From the NCBI GenBank assembly GCA_022497145.1, contig MU385873.1:186001-250000 (forward strand): DNA of 64,000 bases. Reading direction: 5' to 3'. Under the pieces are notes generated by a model. The model was not told the DNA's origin. It saw only the letters and a list, made by a program, of their open reading frames with translations, and did not search any database. The position numbers were made by a program, and so were the translations under genes. Shown in pieces: positions 12,728 to 24,333 of the stretch. How positions within the stretch are numbered: the stretch's first letter is position 1; each line of letters starts with the position of its first letter. This stretch comes from Rostrohypoxylon terebratum (lineage: Eukaryota > Ascomycota > Sordariomycetes > Xylariales > Hypoxylaceae).

Positions 12728-13171
12728 ATGGATAGTCAAGCAGCAAACCCCTTATTATCTCCGCCCGAGCTGTCGCCGCTCGAGCAGGAGGTTCTCGAGG
12801 AATACGAGCGGCTCGCCGAGAACATGAAGAAGGTAGGTCGTGCGTCATCTTCCCATCTGATATAGCGGCTATCGTGGTCACGCGTCAGCTTATATCACCC
12901 ATCCTTCCCGTCATATTCCCTTTCATTTTTCCCTGTCGCCGTTTCCCTGATCGGGACTAAAGAGACGAAATCCCGAGCTGAGCTGACTAAACCATGTGTA
13001 CAGCTTGCCAGCGTCCTCGACAACATGGCCGGACAGCCGACGACCGAGATCCTCGACGGCCTGCGCGAGCTCGAGCGTAAGACGAGTCTGGTGTTCACGC
13101 TTCTCAAGGCCAGTGTCTACAGCATCGTGTTGCAACAAGAGATCGATTGGGGTGACCAAGCCAGGGGTTGA
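12728..13171 (+). CDS. DAD3: DASH complex subunit Dad3
   Basis: Two exons (12728-12832, 13004-13171) encode 90 aa. The intron is 171 bp, with donor GTAGGT and acceptor TACAG. The core LSPLEQEVLEEYERLAENMKK leads into LASVLDNMAGQPTTEILDGL and ends with a helix containing KTSLVFTLLKASVYSIV. This matches Dad3, a 90-95-aa subunit of the DASH/Dam1 ring. That ring couples kinetochores to spindle microtubules in fungi. The protein is predicted all-helical, consistent with the family. The gene is too short and split to appear as an obvious long frame. The next gene (uS5m) is convergent. Confidence 0.9.
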
Positions 13172-13635
13172 GCGAGCAGCGCCGAACAACAGTAAAGATA
13201 GAACGAGATTGGGGATGCATGCTTGAGGTCCTTTGACTAAAACCTCCCATGATGACGAGGGGACCAAGCTGTCCAAATCTAGGGGGTCGTGTCATATGGA
13301 GACTTGAGAAGTCTAAACAGTAAACGATGCGAGAAGAAACATTGCCTCACATCAGCTTGTGGTCGTGAGATCTTATCGACTTGGAGAGATCGAGTATCTC
13401 GGTCATGACGACGATGTCGTCGGAGAACATGCGCCTTAGTTGAATGAGCGCTCGAAGGTGGACGAAGTTATGTACCTAGCACATTCCACGAGATACCCAA
13501 ACCAATAAACCAGATGCACGTATTACACTTAAGATTGCATTGTTTTAACTTCTTGAATTCATTTATATCAGTGCAGGTTCGTTGCCCACATAATATTTAT
13601 ACACATAGATTGGCCGGCGAGTTGGTATATCCACA
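13172..13635. other. short convergent intergenic region
   Basis: Space between the 3' ends of DAD3 and uS5m. Nothing coding; the sequence next to the uS5m stop is AT-rich and should hold both polyadenylation regions. Confidence 0.5.
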
Positions 13636-15024
13636 TCAGTATACACGTCCACAATAATACACCCTCCGCAAGTCTACCAACTTCTTGCCTCTACCGATGG
13701 CGAGTTCGTTGGGATCATGCTGGCTCTGCAGAGCCTGCACGCAGGCCTTGACCGAGTTCATCGGGTTTCTCGACCGCGTCATCTTGGCTGCTACGTCTCT
13801 GATACCCACGAGGCGGAAGATCTCGAAGAGACGGTGGGAGGCGCGCAGACCAAAGCCTTATGAATATGTCAGCGCATGTCTACGAAGAAGAAGATTTTCT
13901 TTTTTTTTAAAAAAAAAAACAAAACAAAAAAACACATCATGCAGGTAGGTACATAACTCACCGGGTGGACGAGCGTGGATCTGGACGATGGTTGCGCCGA
14001 CCTTGCCTTCTACCGTGCCGAAGACAGTCCTATCCTCGTACCTCCGGATCGGCCGCAAGTTCTGGAGGGCCAGAAGCTTAGCCTTCTGCCTCGCGACTTC
14101 GGGTTCGATAGCCTTAGCTTCGCCGATACCGAGGATGCCGTTGCCGTTGCCAGCGATAGCCAACACCCACATGCTACGGATCTTTCCTAAACGCGATTGA
14201 TTGTGGACATTGCGGATGACGATAGTTTTGACGACCATGGTCGTGAGTTGCGCTACGGTAAGGCCCGTCCGTCGCTTCACCTGCTTGTATATACCCGCAT
14301 CGTCCTTTCCCCTATCCTCCGGATCGACCGGCGCCTTATACTTGCCCGCCACGCCGGATAGCTTCTTACCTAGGGCTGGCGCGAGGGCCGAGTTTGTGGG
14401 CCCGTTGCTGTTCACCAACGTCTCGGGCTCAAGGAAGTACTTGGCTTCCTCCATATCGAAGTCTATGTGCTTAGATAGTTCTGCATGTATCTCGTCTTCT
14501 TTCATGCCCTCAAAGTTCACGTCTTTCGGTATCATGGCATTGAGGCGCTTCTCCAAGTCAAGGGTATGCTCTTCTGTCGTCATAAAACGAGCCCTCGGGC
14601 TGGGGGGAGGAAGGTTTTGAGGGCGCTTGTCGATAATAGGGTAGATCTTGCTGAAGTCATCTAGGTACGGTAATTTGTAGGGGTCTCTGCGCACTCGGCC
14701 TTGTATCGTCAAGTCCCTTGGATCAATAGCCGCTTCACCGGCCTCTAAGGCTGCCATCTGCTCGGGCGTGTACCTCTTTTTCAAGACTTCCATCTCTTCT
14801 GGGGTATATTGGGGGAACGTCTGTTTTCCATATTCTTCGATCTTCTCCGGCGATATCAGGCCCATTTCCTCGGCTCGTATGCTCTTAAACCGGGGTTTTC
14901 TTGGACCTGCGAGCTGCGCCGAGCTATGGAAGGAGGAGTGACATTGCGATGGTGCTGCTATTGGTTTCGCCGCGGCGGCGAACCGTCTGGAGAGCAGACA
15001 TCGTGCTGGACGTGCCACGCTCAT
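13636..15024 (-). CDS. MRPS5: mitochondrial small-subunit ribosomal protein uS5m
   Basis: Two exons (15024-13962, 13856-13636) encode 427 aa. The intron (13961-13857) has donor GTGAGT, contains a T/A homopolymer block, and joins RPPG to FGLRASHRLFEI. I start at the ATG at 15024 (MSVARPARCLLSRRF); the frame is open further upstream but has no earlier ATG. The Arg/Ala-rich, acid-free N-terminus is a typical mitochondrial presequence. The S5 N-terminal dsRNA-binding domain lies near 245-310 (RRTGLTVAQLT, then GNGNGILGIGEAK) and the C-terminal domain near 325-405 (TVFGTVEGKVGATIV). About 240 residues precede the S5 domain, as in fungal mitochondrial homologues. It acts in the mitoribosome decoding region. 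Confidence 0.95.
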
Positions 15025-16005
15025 CGCATCCCTAGCCACCAAATGTTGGCCCAATTATGGCTACAATGGCGTAGGGGAATTTATAATGTCGCGTGGAGGT
15101 ACCGTATGAACCTTCAACTGGTACATATCAAGTATATCGAAATTATTTTTCAGAATCTCGATATTTGGTTCGGATTTACGATCCACCGGTGAACCCCACC
15201 ATCTAGTACTGTGTACTGGGGTTACACAGATTTAGTGCCTCTCTCTAATTGGTTCATCTTTCAACTGCTGTTTAACAAGGATATGGCAAGATGGCAAGGG
15301 CTGCAAGGGGAAGCTACTTTCGACGACCCATTGATCAAGCTTCAAAGATGGCACGTTCGATTCAATCTTAATAGTATAAAATCTAAGTTGGCAGTGGCCT
15401 TCCTCTGCAGAGCCAAGGTACACATGTATGAGAGGTGATGCGGCGCAATTGCCAAAATGAAACTCCTTCACGAATCGCACTCAAGATCTCATCAGAGTGG
15501 GACCAGAGCACTACCCTTTCCCCATACCTGATTGGCTATCTTCAATCAGTCGACTCTTGCCGCAGGTCTGAAACACGAGAGTTTCACAGGGATCGTCGCC
15601 ATCGTCAGTCAGTCGAGACCTCGAGCAATGGGTGGGCGCTTGTCTCATAACTGCCAAAACCAAAACGCTTTGTAGCATTGCTTACGTTTCTCTTACTCCT
15701 TCAACCTCTCCTAATTCTAGACTCCTTTACCCAACCCAGTTCCGTAGTTGGTTGCTCGTTTTCCCTTCTATCCTAATTTCGAAGAAAAGTGAAGCTATCA
15801 TCACTCTCTTACTCTCCTTTTCTTCATTTCAAGTGTGACTGGTGCACCATAATTCCCTTACAAGCGCGTAATTCCTCTCGTTCGACCGTTCGCCCATTCG
15901 CCCTCATTCGTCTAATCGAGAATCCCCCGGCTTGAAGTCGATTAATTAAAACCCGCTCCCTTCTCGAAGTCTTTCAGTCGTCGAAACACCAAAACACATT
16001 TCAAA
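15025..16005. other. divergent promoter region
   Basis: Region between uS5m and the small TM-protein gene. No coding signal. Pyrimidine-rich tracts at 15690-15960 are typical of fungal core promoters and leaders of the downstream gene. Confidence 0.5.
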
Positions 16006-16236
16006 ATGTCGGGTCAATTCGGATTCATGTCCAAGATCGGCGCCACGGACGCAGCCGTCGCCACTTTAAACGATCAGCCGTACATCTTCACCATTCTCGT
16101 CGTCATCCTCGTCGCGTTGATCCTCCAGTCTGTCCTCATCTGGTACATACACTACGCGACGATGAAGCCTGAGCAGAAAAAGAAGAAGGAGCCTAAGGAC
16201 AAGAAACCAGCAGCGAAGCCGCCGGCAGCTCGATAA
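16006..16236 (+). CDS. small single-pass membrane protein
   Basis: A 76-aa frame with an ATG in a good context (CAAAATGTCG). Residues 1-25 are polar. A strong TM segment follows at about 27-49 (IFTILVVILVALILQSVLIW), then a tail of Lys, Pro and Ala (KKKKEPKDKKPAAK). The positive charge after the TM predicts a cytosolic or matrix-facing C-terminus. The 5' flank has the CT-rich look of a real fungal leader. I do not recognise the family. Candidates are small subunits of ER or mitochondrial membrane complexes, but nothing in the sequence decides this. It is divergent from uS5m. Confidence 0.7.
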   Translation: MSGQFGFMSKIGATDAAVATLNDQPYIFTILVVILVALILQSVLIWYIHYATMKPEQKKKKEPKDKKPAAKPPAAR

Positions 16237-16577
16237 ATGTAGCTCATGGAGGATCGACCATGATGAGGGACGGGCCATGGGTGCCGGTGTAACCTGGCGA
16301 ATGAATACACTACCCACAACATATCCCGCCTAACCAATTCTGAAACCACCCGGCGAACGCGATATATCGAGATGCGAAAGCACCAAGGAAAGGAGTAGAG
16401 AGCTTCCGTAATACTAGGCGATTCTAATTTCATCGTCTGGGCATCTAAATATTCGGCGTATAAGGGAGAGAGAGCAGTGGAGGATAGAATCAGGATGGTG
16501 GTATCTAGAAGTGCTTCGATGACAGCAGGCCGCGTCTAGCACATTAATTTTTGTGTATTTACTGGTTACATTTTTTG
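16237..16577. other. convergent intergenic region
   Basis: 3' flanks of the small TM-protein gene and the 561-aa gene. Nothing coding seen. Confidence 0.5.
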
Positions 16578-18375
16578 TCAATATTCATACATTTGTGGAG
16601 CTTGATAATCAATTTCTTCTCCTGCGCAATGGTTCCCATCCACTATAACCTCGTTTGTCCAGCCAATATAATGAGCATCGTCCCTAGGTATGCTCTCCGA
16701 TCCGTACGAAGGCTCATGTAGTGTATCGTAGATAGTTTCCTCGTTATACAAATCACTAGATGAGTGTATTTCATTGTCATTGCCAATGAATTCTGTCAGG
16801 TCGTTGGAAGAATATTGGTGTATAGTTGATACGTCGAGTAATTCTCCAGAACTTGAGGAGAGACGGCGTGGAAAAGGACCTGTATGATTGAAACTTGATT
16901 CATAACCGGACTTTCCGGTCGGGGCTGCTTGTGTTTCGTACGCGGATCCTGGATGGATGTGTTCTCCCCAATCCCACCACTGATGGTATTCTATTGTTGC
17001 ATCGGATTCACTATGAGCGTCGTCAATTTGGAATCCCACAGATGTATCTAGCGGGCAGCCACCGTCTGAGAATTCGCCATAACCAACGTCATCGCTCCTC
17101 ATGTCGTCGATTATATTGTTCGAGTCAATCCCTAGTTCCTCGAATCCATCCGTCTCCGCTGACATAAACTCGAAAGGCTTATCGAATTTCCCACTCTCCC
17201 ATTCGTTAACACTTAAATCAGCATTCTTTATTCCAACAGTTGGTTTAAGTGTTGTCTGTAGTAAACCCCAAAGTCTTTGACGAGCGGAGTTTCGATAAAC
17301 GTCTAGGTCTGCCACTGGGTCTTGGTGGTCTTGGTGTCGTTCATGACCGGAATCATCAATTAGCAACTTTGCGCTCTTCTGTCTGAGGGATGACGACTGG
17401 CCCCGAGTGGAAGTTGCTAAGATGTTCGAGATGGTAGAAAAGCTAGCTACATGAGACGCAACTACCTATTGTTATCATTAGTTATAACCCCTGTTCTTGA
17501 ATAGGGGGTTACGAAACCTCAAGGTAGCGAGCATTCCAAATAGTAGGAGCTAATTCAAGTAGTGAAGGTCTGCTATCAAGCTGGAACAGTCGTAAACCGC
17601 GCAAACGCTTTTTTATCCCAATGGTTACATGTAGGGCCACTTGGGCTAAGTAGGCTGCATCATTCCATTGTTGCTCGGTCTGGCTCACTGTTGCATCAGC
17701 TATCTTGCTATCCCAATGTATTTCATCATCATAGGAAGTGCTAAAGGGATTTAGATGTTCAGTGTTTGAATCAGTCTGGGGAGAATATCCGTCTATATCT
17801 GTATCGCTTTTATCAATTCCTCCGGCGTGAGAAGCATTGGAATCGTCTGATTGGTAGCGAAACAAGCATTCTATTCCATTAAAATGAGCAGTAGGACTGT
17901 GTGGGGGTGAGAGGAGTAGAGATGATTTTTGAGGATGTTCAACAATGAAATAGAGGTTTGGCGCCCCGTCGTAGAGAGGCTCGTATTGTACGTCTTCTTG
18001 TTTGATGGTGAGCCCAAGGGCGGGCCAGAGCTATATAGTCGCATGCATATGAGTAACAATACTAAAAAAACAACAATGGGAATGGCCTACAGTGCACTGG
18101 CAGATCGCATCGGCTAAATGTTCCAGGAATCCAACATCGCTTTCGTCTGGTATCATGGACAAGTGATCCTGGCGCACTGATATCTGTATTCGGCAGAGAC
18201 CTGGGGATATGAGCCACAGTCGTTTCGATTGGATCAATTGATAGATGTCTTCAGGGGGATGCGAAATAGGGGAGATGCTAGATATCAACGCTAGAGAGGT
18301 TACAGATAAAGACGAATTGGAACTTGTGCTAGAGATGTCAAAAGTTTTGAGCTCAAGCTCTATATGATCGGCCAT
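16578..18375 (-). CDS. hypothetical acidic protein, function unknown
   Basis: Three exons (18375-18091, 18030-17518, 17465-16578) encode 561 aa. Intron 1 (18090-18031) joins ICQCT to LWPALGLTIKQED. Intron 2 (17517-17466) has a CTAAT branch point and joins ARYLE to VVASHVASF. The frame stays open for 104 residues across the second junction before the first long downstream ORF, which supports the model. The protein is rich in Asp, Ser and Glu, with no TM segment and no catalytic motif I recognise. The first 160 residues are the most globular (QSKRLWLISPGLCRIQISV); the C-terminal 300 look disordered. An in-frame TGA lies upstream of the ATG, so the start is firm unless another exon exists. Confidence 0.72.
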
Positions 18376-18960
18376 CGCAAGGCGAAGAGATCACCATGCC
18401 CCTAGCTCTCCGCTGCACAAGAGCAAGATAAACCTGCGCATGTACAAAGCTTCTCTAGAGCAAATTAGACTACAAATGTTGTTCTCAAGAGCATAATAAC
18501 AAGCGGCAAACAAGATATAAAAGTAGGATTGCGCAGTTGATAGGACCTAGGTTAGGTAGTTGGTGGTGATGACAAGGCGAACTAGAGTTCTAGGAGTCGA
18601 AATTTAACGTCCGAAACGTCCGAATCCACAGAACGTCGAGTGTCTCAAACGATTACAATGGAAGGAACGGCTATGACGACCACTTACCCTCGGAAATAGA
18701 CTCTGAACCCGAAGCGCTCATTTTAGCGTTTTATCAATGTCATGTATGGGGTTAACAGAAACCATGGAGTGGGATTGGATTGTAGTTTCCCTTTGGATTG
18801 TATGACTGCCTTCCGAAGTGTTTGACATTTCAGGGGGCGAGACTATGAGATATACAGAACCAGTCCTCACAATGTACATGGCATAGAACCAAACATGACT
18901 GGAATCTTTTTCATATACCTATTGATACATGTAATACATTACCTCGAGATCATGGAAGGT
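18376..18960. other. intergenic region with a possible exon-like island
   Basis: Lies between two minus-strand genes. On the minus strand, 18721-18688 reads ATG plus 11 codons (MSASGSESISE) and then a good GTAAGT donor, but I could not find an in-frame partner exon. Otherwise nothing coding. Confidence 0.4.
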
Positions 18961-19820
18961 CTAGAGTGCCTGTTGGGCCTCTGAACTTGATGTCGGAGGA
19001 GGAACTGGGCTTATAGATTCCGCAGGAATCTTCCGTCTTGGTCTCTTCAATTCTTCCAGTGTAACTTTGTCGAGCTTGGTAATTCCAACCACAGGAGGCT
19101 CTCCTTTATGGGCAAACTCCCACTTTCCTGGATGCAGGGTCAGTATAGCTGGTATACGTATATATATGATGGTGCATCTTGCTTACCAGGTAGTTTGTGA
19201 CCTGCTAACCGGAACGCGTCCCGGGCAACTTGTTCGTGGATCATTCCTCTCAGCTCAAATACGATCTGATTGACTGCTACTCTTGCGGCCCAGTGATCAA
19301 ACGAGCCCTTTCCTTTACCCATTCGCATCTATCGACATATGTTAATTTAAGGGGTAGCGTGAAGGGTAAACGTAGGGAGACTGGGGAGACTAACTTCATT
19401 ACCGCTAACGAATACGCCGATATTGCAGCATACTCTCTTATAAAGTCGGTATTTTTGGCCACGTAATCTTCGCTTGATAGTCTCCTCTGCCACTTTGAAT
19501 TGCTTTGCGCTAATCCTTCTGTGGTGATCGACCATTCGTAGCCCATAGTCACCCCATACCACCGTGGTTCCTTTTACAGAGCCACCAGTTGCTACCCTTG
19601 GTCGCCCCTTCATCATCTTTTGCTTTCGGTTTATTTCGGGCTCTAGCCAGTTACCGGCCATAGATGCGGTGGCCGAAAAAAACCGGACATTTTGACGGCA
19701 TTGAATCTTTTCGGATATGATTGAAGTATTAGGTCTTATTGATGGTCGCGTGGTCGGAGTGTGGGATATTCTGAGGGACCGAAATGCGCTGGCAAGGCCG
19801 AATGGGCCATTTGGACGCAT
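18961..19820 (-). CDS. MRPL16: mitochondrial large-subunit ribosomal protein uL16m
   Basis: Three exons (19820-19395, 19328-19187, 19127-18961) encode 244 aa. Introns of 66 and 59 bp have donors GTTAGT and GTAAGC. The joins recreate conserved L16 sequence: VFVSGNE to MRMGKGKGSFDHW, and AGHKLPG to KWEFAHKG. The N-terminus is Arg/Ser-rich without acids (RSLRISHTPTTRPS), a mitochondrial presequence. The L16 body runs from about residue 65 to 210. The short Pro/Ser-rich C-terminal extension (PVPPPTSSSEAQQAL) is not part of the core fold. It acts near the peptidyl-transferase centre of the mitoribosome. The start is divergent from RFC1, 457 bp apart. Confidence 0.95.
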
Positions 19821-20277
19821 ATTGACGGGATTGAAAGGCTCAAATGGCGAAAGCTCTGATCGGTCTGGTCATATCTTCATATATTTAGAAATTTCAGAAG
19901 TTGATGTCAAAAGCTCACAAGGGATCCACCGCAGCTAAAAGCGGGACAGCGTGGCGCTGAGGGAGTTGCATCGCATGTACTCAAGTACCTCAAGTTACGC
20001 AGCTGCCTGCCCAGTGCCTGGACAATGAAGATCTCCACCCTGGCAGGTGCGGGCAAGCATCGGTGGTCCGTGCACAGTTCGCGATTTCCATTAAGACTAT
20101 TCTAGGACTAGTCTCGGACTAGTCTAAATAAATCCTGGTCCGGGATGTTCAGCGCGTCATAATTCGCGTCAAGCACTTTTAATGGACGATTTGTCTTAGG
20201 AAACACTACCTCCTTTAGAAAAAGCCAACTTTCTTGTTTAATCCTCACACACATCGCACATCGTGGGACTATCTGGC
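19821..20277. promoter_or_regulatory. shared divergent promoter, uL16m / RFC1
   Basis: The 457-bp space separates the start codons of two divergent genes, so promoters must lie here. A run of near-palindromic GGACTAGTC elements occurs at about 20105-20125. No specific factor site is claimed. Confidence 0.5.
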
Positions 20278-23200
20278 ATGGCGGATATCCGTTCTTTCTT
20301 CGGGCCTAAGGGCGGTGCTGCTCCGAAACCAGCGCCAAAGAAACCGAAGGCAGAAGATGAATCTAGTAAAAGACGTAGTAGTATGTGCTCTTTGATTTTT
20401 AGTTACGGTATGACGCTAACAATACTTTTCAGAAGTACGAAAGGTTGTAGAGGATAGCGATGAGGAAGAAGATGTAGTTGTGTGAGTAGAAATATGATCT
20501 AAGGACTATATCAATCAAAAGCTAAACTAGCCATCCAGAACGAAGACATTGGCTACTAGATCTACGCCACGAAAGAAGGCAGCGTAAGTGCTATCTTCGT
20601 CCCAAGTCCAATATCAAATTCCACTAAGATGCAATATAGTGCCAGCAATGAAAAAGTCCAGGGAACCGCTACTACGGCGAGTGAATACTTTGCTTCGAGC
20701 AAGTCAAAGAACCAGCCAGCCTCGAAGCCCGATACCAAGCCACAGCCGAAACCCAAAGTCGAAGTCCGATCAAGTCCTAGAAACAAGAAGACTGTTATGA
20801 ACGAAGCTGCAACTACGAGCAAGACCAATGTTACACAATCGAATAGGCGTTCTTCAGCTAAGACTAAGCGGGAGGACCCGGAAGATGAGGATGATGCTTT
20901 CATTGACGATGATGAAGATGCTGGAGACGACATTTTCGCTGCAGATGCGAAGGGCCGTAACAAGAGGAAGAACGATGATTACGCCGAAGAGGATAGTGAA
21001 GAGGATTTTCTTCCAAAACCCAAGAGAATTGCTTCCCGGGCTAAGCCAACTGACCAAGATGAGAAGAAACCCATCACATCGAAGTCTACAAAAGCTAGTG
21101 TGCCCTCTACATCCGCCAAGAAGAGAAAGACACCAGATGCTGCGTCTAGCGAGGAAGATGATGACGAGGATGAACCCTCGTCTCGCAAGAAACCAGCAGC
21201 CAAGAAACCCAGAGCCCCAAGAGCGAAGAAGGCAGATGAGTCGGAATCCGCCGAGATCCAAGCAATCTTGGACGATATCCCCACGGTCAGACCACCAACA
21301 CCACCAGCCAAAGACCCAGATGCCAAGTTCGACTGGAGAAAGGCGGGCGCAGGGAACTCTGGTCCAGCACCAAACCCTACTGCCGAATTGCCCGAAGGAG
21401 AAGAAGACTGTCTTGCTGGGCTCACTTTCGTCTTTACTGGTCAATTGTCTACTATCGCACGTGAAGATGCTCAAGCCTTAGTGAAGCGATATGGCGGGAA
21501 AATAACGGGCTCTCCGAGTAGTAAGACCAGTTATGTAGTTCTAGGTGAGGATGCCGGGCCAAGTAAGCTTGCCAAGATTCGCCAATTCGGTATCAAGACT
21601 ATCAACGAAGAGGGATTGTTCGAGCTTATTCGTCGCCTGCCAGCTGGCGGCGGGTCTGGAAAAGGTGCTGAGAAGGTCCGAGAGAAGCGAATGCAGGAAG
21701 AAGAGAAAGCTAAACAAGTAGCTGCGGAGATGGAGCAAGAAGAGAAAAAGAGACAGGCGGAAGCAGAAAAAGCTTCACGGAAAGCTGCTGTTGCGCGTGG
21801 CGTTGGTGGCGCTGCTCCGACCCCTCCAGCCCCCCTTTCTCAGCTTTGGACAGTGAAGTATGCTCCGACCCAGCCGGCCCACATCTGCGGCAACAAGGCA
21901 GCCGTTGAAAGAATCCAGAATTGGCTGAGAAACTGGCCTAAACACCGCAAATACAATTTCCAAAAACGAGGCCCGGATGGCATGGGTGGCGCCCGCGCTA
22001 TCATCATCTCCGGACCTCCGGGCATTGGCAAGACGACTGCAGCACACCTAGCTGCCAAGCTCGAAGGATACGATGTCCTGGAAAGCAATGCCAGTGACAC
22101 CCGTAGTAAGAAGCTTGTTGAATCAGGTGTTAGCGAGGTTATGAACAATACGTCGTTGCTTGGTTTCTTCGCCGGTGATGGAAAAAAGGTTGACAGAGAA
22201 AAGAAGAATATCGTTCTCATCATGGACGAGGTCGATGGAATGTCAGCCGGTGACCGAGGAGGCGTAGGTGCTCTTGCAAAATTCTGCAAAAAGACCGAAG
22301 TGCCTCTTATCTTAATTTGTAACGAACGAAGGTTACCGAAGATGAAACCCTTTGACTTCGTGGCCTCCGACGTAAAATTTCAGCGGCCAACAGTTGATCA
22401 GATCCGATCTAGAATGAAGACCATTTGCATCAGAGAAAAGCTGGATTTATCTCCGCAAGCGTTAGCAGCACTTATCGAAGGCAGCAATCGGGATATCAGA
22501 CAGATCATCAACATGTTATCCACTGTCAAAATAGACCAGTCGTCAATGGACTTTGACCAGAGCAAGAATATGACAAAGGCCTGGGAGAAGTCGATCGTGC
22601 TCAAACCGTGGGATATCTGCCAGAAGATGCTCGGCGGCGGCCTCTTTTCGCAGGCTAGCAAGGCTACCCTCAACGACAAGATTGAGCTCTACTTTAATGA
22701 CCATGAATTTAGCTATCTGATGATCCAGGAGAACTACCTTCGAACGAAACCAGCCGTTCTAAACCAGAATCAATATAATCCACGCGAGCAAAACCTGAAG
22801 GTCCTGGAAATGGTTGATAAGGCAGCAGAGAGCATCAGCGACGGCGATCTGATAGACCGGATGATTCACGGCCCACAGCAACACTGGAGTTTGATGCCCA
22901 CTCACGCGGTTTTCAGCACAGTCCGACCAGCTAGCTTCGTAGCGGGCCAGCTGATAGGATCCAACTTCACCTCGTGGCTTGGCAATCACAGTAAATTCGG
23001 CAAGCTGGGTAGATATATCCGCGAAATCCATTCCCACATGCGACTTAGGTCCTCTGGCGATCATCACGAGATTCGCCAGCAGTATCTGCCGGTGCTTTGG
23101 ACACAGCTTATTCAGAAACTTGCGGACGAGGGCAAGGAGTCCGTTGAAGAAGTTATCCAGCTCATGGATAGCTACTTTCTCACCCGGGAAGATTTCGATT

Positions 23201-23659
23201 CTATCAAAGAACTCGGCGTTGGCCCTCAAGATGAAGAGCGTGTCGACATCGACTCTCAGACTAAGTCTGCTTTTACTAGGCTGTAAGTGGGCAACGTGTA
23301 ATAGAAATGAGTTCCTAGCTAATATTTACAGGTACAACCAAATGTCCCATCCAATCCCCTTCATGAAGGCTAGCAGCGTGACTGCTCCGAAGAAGGCTGC
23401 GAAAGACAAACCAGATCTCGAAGAAGCAATGGAAGACGAAGATGATGACGCAGAGGTGGTGGAGGCTGCTGATGCCGCGGACGACGACGACGATGTAGAT
23501 ATCGAGAAGGACAAGTACATCAAGAAGCCCAAGGCCAAGAAGGCCGGAAAGAAAACCGCCAAGGCTGCCGATGACGAAGAGGAAAAGCCGGCAAAGGGGC
23601 GCAAGGGTAAGGCTACCGCAGGAAAAGGCAAGACAAAAAGTGAGAGCCCTATCGAATGA
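20278..23659 (+). CDS. RFC1: replication factor C large subunit
   Basis: Five exons (20278-20380, 20433-20481, 20539-20583, 20640-23282, 23332-23659) encode 1055 aa. Exons 2 and 3 are only 49 and 45 nt. The last intron joins FTRL to YNQMSHPIPFMKAS, a typical RFC1 C-terminus. The N-terminus MADIRSFFG resembles a PCNA-interacting box lacking its Gln. A long K/S/E-rich region leads to a BRCT domain (about 320-400, LTFVFTGQLSTI). The AAA+ core has Walker A GPPGIGKT (524-531) and Walker B IMDEVDG (D595, E596). A sensor and collar region and a basic/acidic tail follow. RFC1 is the large subunit of the clamp loader that places PCNA at primer ends. It is longer than the yeast protein (861 aa), mainly in the disordered parts. 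Confidence 0.95.
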
Positions 23660-24333
23660 TAATAGTTGGCAATGTTATGTTATGCTATTGATATTTATTA
23701 GACTTCAGATGAGCATGTGTGTAATGGACAATGAAGATGAGGATGATAATGCACCGATACTTCCAAGATTATGGATTAAGGAGTAAGAGATCTCCAAAGA
23801 CACCCTCTCATATATTTACATATATTTTCCTCCAGCATACCTACACCCAAGTATGTATCTTATATATAGTGATTTTGACACACCACGTACAGTGTATATT
23901 CTAGGACTTAGTATCTAAGGGTCTAGTTTAAGAGGGTCTAGTCAGTGTTGTCGGCAATACAATGACCGTTTCCCATTGTGTGGATTTTGACGATGTATCA
24001 ACATCTGTTGCTTTGCACCTTCCTCGAGAAATGCGAGTGCCTGGAGGTTATTGGCTAGTGCGCGCTGTGCGGTACGGGTTAACTACTGTCTGCCCTAAGT
24101 CGTCGTCAAGTAGCAAGGTGGGTGACGAGACTTCTTGGTGGTTACCTATGAACATCTTTCCTCTCTTTTTCGTTCTTTTTTTTCCTTTTCTTTACAACCA
24201 CTAACCACTATTCACATCTACCATTTCCCCGAAACGCGTTTCTAACAATTGAATCAACGCTACATCGCCGACACTTGTGTGGCTTTCTTTTACTCTCTCT
24301 TCCCTTGCTACTTCGTCTCATCCATCATCTACG
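23660..24333. other. intergenic region
   Basis: Between the RFC1 stop and the next gene on the same strand. No coding signal; a T-rich tract at 24165-24190 and CT-rich sequence up to 24330 look like a promoter and leader. Confidence 0.5.

Noticed and set aside
20105..20125. GGACTAGTC near-palindromes as a specific factor site
   Set aside because: Short and common; no evidence beyond location.
20854..21474. 206-codon antisense frame within RFC1
   Set aside because: It mirrors the low-complexity, stop-poor coding strand of RFC1.
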